Positions 23,927-31,568 of a DNA stretch of 31,568 nt are shown here, one piece after another; position 1 is the stretch's first letter, and each line of letters begins with the position of its first letter. Where the stretch lies: contig DAOMFV010000054.1 of assembly GCA_035430005.1 (NCBI GenBank), positions 1 through 31,568 on the forward strand, written 5' to 3'. Made by a program: the position numbers and the translations under genes. Below the pieces are notes generated by a model. That model searched no databases, had not been told where the DNA came from, and worked only from the letters and a program-made list of their open reading frames with translations. This DNA is from JAEUIE01 sp035430005 (lineage in GTDB: Bacteria > Planctomycetota > Planctomycetia > Gemmatales > HRBIN36).

Positions 23927-26900
23927 ATGAACCACGAAGCCCCCACGATTCCACCGAACGCCATGAACGAGGCAGCGACCCTGCCTCCCAAATCGAGCGA
24001 TACGGAACCTGCAACAAAGTCCGCCTCCACCTCGCTCCCCCACATACCCGGCTTCCATCTCGAATCGGAACTCGGCCGGGGCGGCATGGGTGTCGTCTAC
24101 CTTGCCCGCCAGGAGAAACTCAACCGCCTCGTCGCCCTCAAGATGATCATCAGTGGCGACCATGCCAACGAGGAAACCAAGCTCCGCTTCCTCGCCGAAG
24201 CTGAAGCCATCGCCAAGTTGCATCACCCCGGCATCGTCCAAGTCCACGAGTTCGGCACCCACGATAACAACCCCTACTTCGCCCTCGAATACATCAGCGG
24301 CGGCAGCCTCGATAAGAAGCTCGCCGGCAACCCACTACCACCCCGAGAAGCAGCCGATTTAGTGGAGAAGCTCGCCAGAGCCGTACAGTCCGCCCACGAT
24401 GCCGGCATCATTCACCGTGATTTGAAACCGGCCAACATCCTTCTGGACTCCCCTCTCCCCCCCGCGGGAGAGGGGTCGGGGGTGAGGGGGAGCAGCAGCT
24501 TCGCCCCCAAGATCACCGACTTCGGCCTCGTGAAAAAAGTCGGCAGCGACATGACCGCCACCGGCCAAATCCTCGGCACCCCAAGCTACATGGCTCCAGA
24601 ACAAGCGGACGGAAAGAAGTCCGTTGGCCCCGCCGCCGACATCTACGCCCTCGGCGCGATCCTCTACGAATGCCTCACCGGCCGTGCCCCCTTCAAAGCC
24701 GCCACACCGCTAGATACGCTGCTGCAAGTGCTGAACGACGAACCTCTCAGCGTTCGCCAGTTACAAGCCAAGACGCCCATGGATTTGGAGACGATTTGTC
24801 ACAAGTGCTTGCAAAAGGAACCCGGCAAACGCTACACCACCGCAGCAGAATTGGCAGAAGACTTGGGAAGGTATCTGCGGAATGAGCCTATCATTGCCCG
24901 CCGGATTGGACGGGTAGAGAGAACTTGGCGTTGGTGTAAACGGTATCCGGCGGTGGCGGGATTGCTGGTGTTCTTAGTATTTGGTGCAGTTGCGGCTTTC
25001 ATTACAAGCGCTTACGTCAGCAAAATCAATGGAGATTTGATAAACAGCAATCAATCATTGGATGCAGCACTCGAAGAGACGAAGAAAAAGGAAACCTTGG
25101 CAATTCAGCGAGCCAGGGAAACACGGCGGGAAGTTGAAAGGTTTCAGGTGGCCAATGGATTTCGTAACATAGAGGCGGGTGATTATTATGGTGGAATGCT
25201 TTGGTTTGCTCAGCCACTTATTGGTGAAGTCCGTTCAGAAAATGAGAATAGTCATCAACACCGGCTTACATTTCATTGGAGATGGAAGCAATCTCCTTCA
25301 CTGGTCCAACATTTTGCCGTGCAACAGAATGTAGCAAATTACAGTTTCAGTCCTGATGGGCAGTTTATTCTAGCCGTAAGTGATCGTATGACGATTAAGA
25401 AATGGAGCACTCTTACTGGTAATCAGATAAGCTTTCCGACAATCCATAAACGCAAAGTGAACCACATAGAGATAAGCATAGATAGCAGTCGAGTGGTAAC
25501 AGCAAGTGACGATAATACATCGCAAATATTGGATACTGCCACAGGGCATCCACTAACCATTCCATTAAAGCATCCAGCAGAAGTAATGCATGCAAGCTTC
25601 AGCTATGACACAAAAAGAGTTGTGACCGTGAGTAAAGATGGTATCGTACGGGTATGGAATGCCATCGATGGCCAGCTATTGACAAGAACAATTAATTTGC
25701 AAAATACTTGGGGATACGCCTTTTTTAGTCCTAACGGCAAATATATTGCGACAAGAAGTGAAAGGTGTGCACGTGTTTGGGATTCTTTCTCTGGAAAGCC
25801 TATTACATCAAGATTGGAGCACACTGATTCAGTAAGTTTTGTCAACTTCAGTCCCAACAGTCTTCGAATAGTAACCGCTAGCGATGACTACATTGCTCGA
25901 GTATGGGATGTTGAGAGTGGCCTGCCGATATCACCCCCATTATCACACCAATATATGGTGAGACACGTTAGTTTCAGCCCAGACGGCCATCGAGTCCTAA
26001 CAGCAAGTTTAGATAAGACTGCACGAGTGTGGGATGCAGCAACTGGTCAACCTGTAACGCCATCCTTATCTCACAATAACTATACCTGGATTGCAAATTT
26101 TAGCCCTGACGGTCGATGGGTTGTTACTGCAAGTGAGGACCAGACCGCACGAGTATGGGATGCTACTTCTGGAAAACCATTAACCCCAGGAATGACTAAC
26201 CACAGTGGAGTGAAATACGCCCAATTCACTCCCGATTGTCGTCATGTTATCACAATGAGTAGAGACAATATTGTTAGGGTCTGGGATCTGGCAACGTGTT
26301 TTCCAATAAAACCGTTCCTCCAGCTCCAAGAATTACCTGGTATGCGACAAGAACAGGGAAATTCAGCCTCTTTTAGTTCAGACGGACGACATGTATTGAC
26401 TTCCACAAGAGATGGAAAAGCAAGGGTATGGAATACTATTACCGGTCAGCCAGATGTGCCTTACATGTTTCATCCGAACGGTGTACTCCATTCAGCTTTC
26501 AATCCAGATGGCTCTCAATTGGTGACCACAGGCTGGGATAATACGGCGCGATTGTGGACTAGTCTTACAGGTCGGCAAGCATTTCCTCCATTGGCGCATC
26601 GAGGTGGAGTTATGTTCGCCAGCTTTAGTCCCGATGGTCGTTCTATTGTGACCGCCAGTGCTGACAGTACTGCACGAATATGGGATGCAAAAACGGGCAA
26701 ACCAATAACATCTCCTATGCCACACCAAGGTCTCGTCAACTATGCAGGCTTTAGTCCCGATGGTCGTTCTATTGTGACCGCCAGTGCTGACAGCACTGCA
26801 CGAATATGGGATGCAAAAACGGGCAAACCAATAACATCTCCTATGCCACACCAAGGTTCAGTCCAGTATGCAGACTTCAGTCCCGATGGCCGTTCTATTG

Positions 26901-27616
26901 TGACCGCCAGTGCTGACGGAACTGCACGAATATGGGATACACAAACAGGCAAACCAATAGCATCTCCTATCAAACATCAAGATACAGTGCAGTATGTTGG
27001 CTTTAGTCCCGACGGCCGTTCTATTGTTACCGCTAGCACTGATAGCACTGCACGCGTGTGGAATGCTTCAACTGGTATTGCGCAATCGCCTTTGCTGATA
27101 CATAACAAGGCAGTGTGGCGAGCATGCTTTAGTTCAGATAGCCGTCGTATTGTAACAGCGAGTAGTGATAAGACCGCTCGCATATGGGATGCGTCAACTG
27201 GCCAACCACTGTCACCTTCACTGGAGCATTTAGACAATGTTATTCAGGCAAGTTTCAGTCCTGACGGCAATCGAGTAGTGACCGCAACCAGTGACAATAG
27301 CGCGAGAGTTTGGGATACGACTCTCGATCCTCGCCAATCAAGCGATTGGTCTGACCTATTTCATTTTATCTACGGTTTTTCGTTGGACAAACATGGTAGC
27401 TACCAGAAAATTCCGTCAGCTCAACTCCAATCCCTCTTCAACGAACTCAAAGCCAAATTCGCCGCCGACTTTTCCGTCACTTCGCAACAAATTCGTGCTT
27501 GGCGGGAAGACCAAATCGCCCAATGCATGAAGGAACGCAACCTCCCCGCCGCTCTCTTCCATCAGAACTGGCTCCTCGCCGAAGCCGTCCAGGAAGCCGC
27601 CAAAACCAAGAAGTAA
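23927..27616 (+). CDS. Transmembrane Ser/Thr protein kinase with ~16 WD40 repeats
   Basis: The 1229-residue protein carries a PknB-like kinase (about 43-315): glycine loop 'GRGGMGVVY' (50-58), Lys72, 'HRDLKP' (163-168), 'DFG' (198-200), 'APE' (223-225). A transmembrane helix follows (about 341-363), a short coiled region, then about 16 WD40 units from ~470 to ~1130 with a 42-residue period late in the series, and a ~90-residue C-terminal tail. Topology puts the propellers outside the cytoplasm if the kinase is inside. A 17-residue insert (175-191) of palindromic-repeat origin lies between the catalytic loop and DFG. Base composition drops in the WD40 part: 24 G+C in 60 at 25441 versus 34 in 60 at 24241. 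Confidence 0.92.
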   Translation: MNHEAPTIPPNAMNEAATLPPKSSDTEPATKSASTSLPHIPGFHLESELGRGGMGVVYLARQEKLNRLVALKMIISGDHANEETKLRFLAEAEAIAKLHHPGIVQVHEFGTHDNNPYFALEYISGGSLDKKLAGNPLPPREAADLVEKLARAVQSAHDAGIIHRDLKPANILLDSPLPPAGEGSGVRGSSSFAPKITDFGLVKKVGSDMTATGQILGTPSYMAPEQADGKKSVGPAADIYALGAILYECLTGRAPFKAATPLDTLLQVLNDEPLSVRQLQAKTPMDLETICHKCLQKEPGKRYTTAAELAEDLGRYLRNEPIIARRIGRVERTWRWCKRYPAVAGLLVFLVFGAVAAFITSAYVSKINGDLINSNQSLDAALEETKKKETLAIQRARETRREVERFQVANGFRNIEAGDYYGGMLWFAQPLIGEVRSENENSHQHRLTFHWRWKQSPSLVQHFAVQQNVANYSFSPDGQFILAVSDRMTIKKWSTLTGNQISFPTIHKRKVNHIEISIDSSRVVTASDDNTSQILDTATGHPLTIPLKHPAEVMHASFSYDTKRVVTVSKDGIVRVWNAIDGQLLTRTINLQNTWGYAFFSPNGKYIATRSERCARVWDSFSGKPITSRLEHTDSVSFVNFSPNSLRIVTASDDYIARVWDVESGLPISPPLSHQYMVRHVSFSPDGHRVLTASLDKTARVWDAATGQPVTPSLSHNNYTWIANFSPDGRWVVTASEDQTARVWDATSGKPLTPGMTNHSGVKYAQFTPDCRHVITMSRDNIVRVWDLATCFPIKPFLQLQELPGMRQEQGNSASFSSDGRHVLTSTRDGKARVWNTITGQPDVPYMFHPNGVLHSAFNPDGSQLVTTGWDNTARLWTSLTGRQAFPPLAHRGGVMFASFSPDGRSIVTASADSTARIWDAKTGKPITSPMPHQGLVNYAGFSPDGRSIVTASADSTARIWDAKTGKPITSPMPHQGSVQYADFSPDGRSIVTASADGTARIWDTQTGKPIASPIKHQDTVQYVGFSPDGRSIVTASTDSTARVWNASTGIAQSPLLIHNKAVWRACFSSDSRRIVTASSDKTARIWDASTGQPLSPSLEHLDNVIQASFSPDGNRVVTATSDNSARVWDTTLDPRQSSDWSDLFHFIYGFSLDKHGSYQKIPSAQLQSLFNELKAKFAADFSVTSQQIRAWREDQIAQCMKERNLPAALFHQNWLLAEAVQEAAKTKK
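24449..24499 (+). repeat. Family (iii) palindrome inserted in frame in the kinase domain
   Basis: The DNA at 24450-24490 (CCCCTCTCCC... GGGAGAGGGG, then TCGGGGGTGAGGGG) is nearly the reverse complement of the intergenic unit at 8982-9024. It is read as SPLPPAGEGSGVRGSSS, residues 175-191, between HRDLKPANILLD and KITDFG. The frame is kept, with no stop codon. Confidence 0.85.
26624..27001 (+). repeat. Three near-identical 126-bp tandem WD40 units
   Basis: Units begin at 26624, 26750 and 26876, exactly 126 bp (42 codons) apart; a fourth, more diverged one starts at 27002. The shared part includes 'FSPDGRSIVTASAD' and 'TARIWDAKTGKPITSP'. Units one and two differ by few bases, so the duplication is recent or kept uniform by recombination. 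This is coding repeat, not a CRISPR. Confidence 0.95.
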
Positions 27617-27618
27617 CA

Positions 27619-27788
27619 TTTAGCCCCCGGCTCTTCAAGCCGGGGGGCGAGCATGCACAGAAGTGGTCGTCACGCCAACAACAGAAAACGGTCAGGTGAA
27701 ATCGTCGAGTAGATGAGGCAGGTGCGTTGAGGCGAAAAGATATTGTCGTTGCACGGTCCACCCCCGGCTTGAAGAGCCGGGGGCTAAA
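27619..27788. mobile_element. ~170-bp element bounded by two inverted family (i) palindromes, between convergent genes
   Basis: The left end TTTAGCCCCCGGCTCTTCAA then GCCGGGGGG (27619-27647) and right end CCCCCGGCTTGAAGAGCCGG then GGGCTAAA (27761-27788) are inverted. The ~113-bp interior has no gene and differs from the 16841-17019 interior. It starts 3 bp after the kinase-WD40 stop and ends 7 bp before the stop of the kinase-tubulin gene, so it is the whole convergent gap. Confidence 0.75.
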
Positions 27789-27795
27789 TGCAATC

Positions 27796-30700
27796 CTACT
27801 CCAACGGCAACCAATCCTGCGTATCCATCCGGGCATGTGGCGACGACACTAGCGATGACTTGTTCTGCTCGTAATCATCCTTGCAATGCTGGAAGACCTG
27901 TTGCAAATCAGCCAGCGTCAGGCTGCCTTGTTCACGGCAAATGAAGATGTCGGTCACCACGCTGATCGGCAGCACTTTCAAGTTCTTCAGTTCCTTCACA
28001 GCCAGGTCAGTGAACTCCTTGCCCGCGTCCGTCGAGGGGACGAGCAGGTAGTCGCTCTCCTCTTCCGCCGCCGCCTTGGAAGCGATGCTGGGCGTGGCCA
28101 TGTGGTGGAAGACTTTAGTCTGGGCCGCCAGATCGACGCCGAGCGTGTGGGCGGTGGAAAGTTCCGCCTGGCAGACATCGGTCACTTCAAGATGCTTATC
28201 AAGATAGGCGGCGGTGCCTTGCAGCAGCGGGCCGTTGAGGGCGCGGGCCAGGTCGCTGTTGTTCATGCACAAGTTGAATAGGCCCCCCATCGGCTTCATC
28301 ACGTTCTCTTGCAGATAGAGATCGAGCTCGCTCCACGCCGAATCAGGCACCGTCGCCAGGAACTTTGTCGCTGCCTGTTCCAGATCGGTCTGCCCCTCTG
28401 GTAGCACGATGCGGGAAGCAAGCACCATCGCCGCGTCACGCAGCACCTGGCTGCTCGACATCTGTGAGGAAGAGAAGTTCGACGGCGCTCCCCCTAGCGA
28501 TTCCAGGTTGGCGCTGGTCAGGTCCTGCTCCGAAGTAGCAGTCATCAGCGAATGTTCCAGGTGCTTCAGCCGCTGGCCACAGAACTTCAGATCGCGCTGC
28601 AGTTCACTGATGCGTCCGGCAAGTGTACGGTAAACCGTTTCGATTGATCGATAGGTATATTCAGCCAATCGCTCCCGGCAGAACAGTGTCACGGCCTCTA
28701 GGAAGTTGCTCATCAGCTTCTGCATCCGCTTGGCGGGAAAGAAGCTGAAGCTGCGGGCGCCGGAGATGGTATCCTCCAGAGCGTCGCTGACTTTCTTGTG
28801 GCTGGCTTGAGCGGCAACACAGTGCTTTTCCACCAGTTGCTGTTGCTGTTCCACCACTTTTTGAAGCTTGATCGCCAGTCGCTCATAGGCGGCATCGGCG
28901 ATGGCCATCCGGTCGCCGGGCGTGTTGAAGAGCCGGCGTGCCGGCCGATTCAGCATGGTCAGGTATTCGTTGGCCACCTTGTCGGCGCTGTCCAGATACA
29001 TGCGGTCGAGCTTGCTCCGCTGCCAGTCGGCATGGTTCGCCGTCGAGGCTGCCCCGGCCCATTCCTTCATGCGCTGCAGCGTATCCCGGCACCAGTTGCT
29101 CGGCTCAGTGCGGGCAAAAGAAGTATCCACCTGGACTGACAACTGACCGATAAACGCTTCGATCATCTGCGACGGTGTTCCCTCGCTGTCCGCCTCCATC
29201 GCCACTTGTTCAATCCGCAGGGCAATCGCTTCGGGCTGCCAGGTCGGTTCTTGCAACAGCGCGTCGCACTCCCGCTCCACTTCCTGGATGCGATGAGTGG
29301 GTTCCTCGTGTAGCCAGAGTCGAATCAGTCGCTGCGCCGCTTGGCGGGAAGCGATGCGAAGCATGAGCCCGCGCGGATACCACACGTTGTACGTTCCGAA
29401 GCTGCGATAAACGGAACCAACCTTGTCATACTGCGCCTGACGCGACGGCGTGAGCAGCCGGCCCAGCGGCGTGGCCAGATCGTTGAATACGTAACTGGCC
29501 ATGCGACTGGCCACTTCACGAATTGTGCCATGACTGCGCCGACCGACTCGGGAGAGATACACGCTCTGGAACGGCGCCCCGGTATCGTCCAATGGCTGCA
29601 TCCCTGGCCGATACTTCGCCATGAACTGGGCATCAGGATGACAGTAGTGGTTGACCTCGGTCAGCGTGGCGTAAATGTTCGCCTTCTCCAGCGCGGACGT
29701 GGTCAGATCGCCCGGCGCTCCGCAGAACAGGTAAGCGAAGATTTCCTGCTCGGTGATGCCCTGTTCCTGTAGCAGTCGCCGGGCGGTGTAGGCAACGTCG
29801 ATAAGCATGCCGCTGCCCGTGCCGCCGCCTGCCGCCGCGAAGATCAGCACCTGGGGCGTTTCGATGCCCGGCTCCAGTCCGGTCTGCGTCGCCGATTGTT
29901 CCAGTCCCTCGATATCCAGCAGCCCCTGGATGTCTCGTTTGAACTTGGCGGCGATGCGAAGATGATTCTCAGTCAGCGCCAATCGCCCCAGGCTGCGCAC
30001 CCCGTTGACCGCCAGCGACCGGGGGATGCTGTAGAGCCGTTCGGTGGGCAGCCATTCTGAGATGAGTTCCAGCGATTGCCGATGCTTGCGGTACCCTGCC
30101 ACGCCCATCAGCGGCGCGTGGTAGATTTCTTGTGGCTGAAACGCCTGTTCCGGAGGCCCGGTGAGCGCCTCATTGACTGATCTGGCGTCCGAATCGATAT
30201 AGATGTATTTCCAGCACGGCACCCGATCCAGTCCGCCGAACCGATCAATGATGCGGTAGCGGATCGCCTGCAATGCTTCTCTGCCGAACTCGCCGATGCC
30301 GATCAGATAGGTCGGTCGCAGCGGGCCGGGCCGGGCCGGCCTGGCGCCAGGCGTTGAACGGACCGCTTTCACCAGCCGGGAATTGCCAGAAGGCTCCTCG
30401 TCTCCCTGTTCGATGAAGAGGTCTTCCATGGTCGCCCAGGTGCGGGCGCCGGGAGTGGCTCGCACCAGCGCCCCGATGAAATCGAGACAACCGGGAAAAC
30501 GCTGCTCCGGGTCTTTCGAGAGAGCCCGCGCGATCACCGCCCGGTCGCCGGGCGGCAGCGCTGCCAGATCAGGCTCCTGCATGCAGTGTTGCTGCATCAG
30601 TTGCCGGGCGCTCTTGCCGTTGAACGGAAGGCTGCCTGTCAGCAGTTCCTGAAAGACAATCGCCAGGGAATACTGATCGCTGTGCCGGCTGAGGTTGCCC

Positions 30701-31284
30701 TGAAACGTTTCGGGTGATGCGTAGGCCGGCGTGATGCCGCCTAACAGGCCGCTGTTGGTGGTATTGCCACGTCCTTCCAGCGCCTTCACCAGGCCGAAGT
30801 CGGCTACCTTCACTCGATTGCTGACAAGGAACAGGTTGCTCGGCTTGATGTCGAGGTGCTGCAGGTTGTATTTGGTATGGATCAGATCGAGCGCTTCCGC
30901 GGCATCACGAAGATAGGAGAGTAGTTCCTGACGGGGGATGCCTACCTGTCCCCCGGCACGATATTCGTTGAGGAGATCACGCAGATCCTTGTCCGCCAGC
31001 TCCATGACGATGACAAGTTCGCCTTCGATCTGCTCGACCCGTTCGACGTTGACGAGAAACGGATGGCGGATGTTCTTGACCTGCTCAAGGGCAGCCAACT
31101 CCTGCTCAGCCCGGACAGATTCGTTCTCGGTGCCCTGGAGATTGCCGAAGACAAACTTGATAGCCTTGTAGATGCCGCCGGGGACGTCGCATTTCCACAC
31201 TTCACCAAAGCCGCCACTGCCCAGCGGCTCGATGAGTCGATAGCCTGGGATAGGCTCGGCATGGGGTTCTTTGACGAGCGACAT
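27796..31284 (-). CDS. Ser/Thr protein kinase fused to an FtsZ/tubulin-like GTPase domain
   Basis: The 1162-residue protein begins with a kinase (about 14-270): 'GSGGFGEVW' (22-30), Lys43, catalytic loop 'HLDIKPSN' (143-150; Asp145 kept, usual HRD arginine is Leu), 'DFG' (162-164), 'SPE' (190-192). A Pro/Arg linker leads to a Rossmann-type domain: 'TYLIGIGEFG' (325-334), 'YIDSDARSV' (363-370 region, like the FtsZ NTDxQ loop) and 'AAAGGGTGSGMLID' with the tubulin/FtsZ signature GGGTGSG at 486-492. From ~640 the protein is mostly helical, with a likely coiled coil near 801-840. The domain fits the bacterial tubulin-like family (Pfam Tubulin_2, FtsZ-like). I see no clear T7 NxDxxD loop, so polymer-stimulated GTPase activity is uncertain. 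No membrane helix. Confidence 0.88.
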   Translation of the reverse strand: MSLVKEPHAEPIPGYRLIEPLGSGGFGEVWKCDVPGGIYKAIKFVFGNLQGTENESVRAEQELAALEQVKNIRHPFLVNVERVEQIEGELVIVMELADKDLRDLLNEYRAGGQVGIPRQELLSYLRDAAEALDLIHTKYNLQHLDIKPSNLFLVSNRVKVADFGLVKALEGRGNTTNSGLLGGITPAYASPETFQGNLSRHSDQYSLAIVFQELLTGSLPFNGKSARQLMQQHCMQEPDLAALPPGDRAVIARALSKDPEQRFPGCLDFIGALVRATPGARTWATMEDLFIEQGDEEPSGNSRLVKAVRSTPGARPARPGPLRPTYLIGIGEFGREALQAIRYRIIDRFGGLDRVPCWKYIYIDSDARSVNEALTGPPEQAFQPQEIYHAPLMGVAGYRKHRQSLELISEWLPTERLYSIPRSLAVNGVRSLGRLALTENHLRIAAKFKRDIQGLLDIEGLEQSATQTGLEPGIETPQVLIFAAAGGGTGSGMLIDVAYTARRLLQEQGITEQEIFAYLFCGAPGDLTTSALEKANIYATLTEVNHYCHPDAQFMAKYRPGMQPLDDTGAPFQSVYLSRVGRRSHGTIREVASRMASYVFNDLATPLGRLLTPSRQAQYDKVGSVYRSFGTYNVWYPRGLMLRIASRQAAQRLIRLWLHEEPTHRIQEVERECDALLQEPTWQPEAIALRIEQVAMEADSEGTPSQMIEAFIGQLSVQVDTSFARTEPSNWCRDTLQRMKEWAGAASTANHADWQRSKLDRMYLDSADKVANEYLTMLNRPARRLFNTPGDRMAIADAAYERLAIKLQKVVEQQQQLVEKHCVAAQASHKKVSDALEDTISGARSFSFFPAKRMQKLMSNFLEAVTLFCRERLAEYTYRSIETVYRTLAGRISELQRDLKFCGQRLKHLEHSLMTATSEQDLTSANLESLGGAPSNFSSSQMSSSQVLRDAAMVLASRIVLPEGQTDLEQAATKFLATVPDSAWSELDLYLQENVMKPMGGLFNLCMNNSDLARALNGPLLQGTAAYLDKHLEVTDVCQAELSTAHTLGVDLAAQTKVFHHMATPSIASKAAAEEESDYLLVPSTDAGKEFTDLAVKELKNLKVLPISVVTDIFICREQGSLTLADLQQVFQHCKDDYEQNKSSLVSSPHARMDTQDWLPLE

Positions 31285-31457
31285 ACCAATACCATGGGCG
31301 AAGCAGACGTCGAAACCGTGGGCGATGCGTTTTATGTCCCTATCGCACCGTGCTTTAGATTAGTTTATCTTCCGCCCCTTGTCCAATACCAAGCGGCAGG
31401 TGGACGAATCTGGGAGTTATGGTTGTAGGGGCCTGTCTCCCCTCTCCCTGTCTGGTT

Positions 31458-31490
31458 CCCCTCTCCCCCGTAGGGAGAGTGGTGAGGGGG
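31458..31490. repeat. Family (iii) palindrome upstream of the kinase-tubulin gene
   Basis: CCCCTCTCCCCCGTAGGGAG then AGTGGTGAGGGGG lies in the 284-bp stretch upstream of the kinase-tubulin start (31285-31568), which shows no gene. Confidence 0.75.
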
Positions 31491-31534
31491 TTTACTGGCC
31501 GGAAACCGGGCACAGGTTGGCAAACAAAAGTCTA

Positions 31535-31561
31535 TTTAGCCCCCGGCTCTTCAAGCCGGGG
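31535..31561. repeat. GC-rich palindrome, family (i), at window end
   Basis: TTTAGCCCCCGGCTCTTCAA then GCCGGGGG, followed by TGAACC. Its reverse complement matches the right end of the 27619-27788 element, so the rest of an element may lie beyond the window. Confidence 0.85.
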
Positions 31562-31568
31562 GTGAACC

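Noticed and set aside
26492..27237. Minus-strand frames with repeated residue blocks, and the regular 126-bp repeats as a possible CRISPR
   Set aside because: Both come from tandem WD40 coding units on the plus strand; there are no unique spacers between short repeats.
27796..31284. Calling the fusion a true FtsZ
   Set aside because: It is far longer, begins with a kinase, and lacks a visible T7 NxDxxD loop and the FtsZ C-terminal peptide; only the nucleotide-binding half is clearly tubulin-like.

Overview
The window looks like a chromosomal segment of a planctomycete, most likely a Gemmata-like (Gemmataceae) bacterium. This rests on the gene content: a sigma factor of the Gemmata type with a membrane-anchored tail, large Ser/Thr kinases fused to other modules, WD40 proteins, a PEP-CTERM protein, a small secreted protein resembling a Gemmata paralogous family, BlaI/BlaR1 regulators, and many palindromic repeats between GC-rich genes. 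No plasmid, phage or integrase gene is visible.

Layout: 1-5052 carries a SYLF-domain secreted protein, argJ, a tRNA-Gly(CCC), an orphan PAS histidine kinase and galE. 5053-10002 is an ABC exporter (ATPase plus large FtsX-type permease) whose two genes are separated and flanked by small palindromic elements. 9999-11966 holds a hot-dog thioesterase, a short inverted-repeat element and a membrane-anchored ECF sigma factor with a good intrinsic terminator. 12290-15234 is a blaI-blaR1-(beta-lactamase-like + PDZ) cluster behind a promoter overlapped by a likely BlaI operator; the beta-lactamase-like protein has lost both catalytic motifs and BlaR1 has no sensor domain. 15310-19634 holds secreted or outer-membrane proteins, a GNAT acetyltransferase and a STAS protein. 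19775-23600 holds a WD40 protein, ybeY and a pyrimidine-nucleoside phosphorylase. 23927-31284 holds two convergent giant kinases: a transmembrane kinase with about 16 WD40 repeats, and a kinase fused to an FtsZ/tubulin-like GTPase domain.

The most striking gene is 27796-31284 (minus): one 1162-residue protein with an N-terminal Ser/Thr kinase, then a Rossmann-type domain with the tubulin/FtsZ signature GGGTGSG, then a long helical tail. Planctomycetes lack canonical FtsZ, so a kinase-tubulin fusion deserves attention. Its convergent neighbour is a mosaic gene: a GC-rich kinase with an intergenic-type palindrome inserted in frame in its catalytic core, and an AT-richer WD40 part with three near-identical 126-bp units.

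The intergenic space is dominated by at least four palindromic repeat families: (i) an AGCCCCCGGCT...AAGCCGGGGG hairpin, nine copies, twice paired as ~170-180 bp elements; (ii) hairpins with a constant TACT/AGTA loop and covarying stems, paired inside ~100-215 bp MITE-like elements; (iii) CCCCTCTCCC...GGGAGAGGGG palindromes; (iv) single long stems next to the tRNA and before the WD40 gene. All calls come from reading the sequence; no database search was run.
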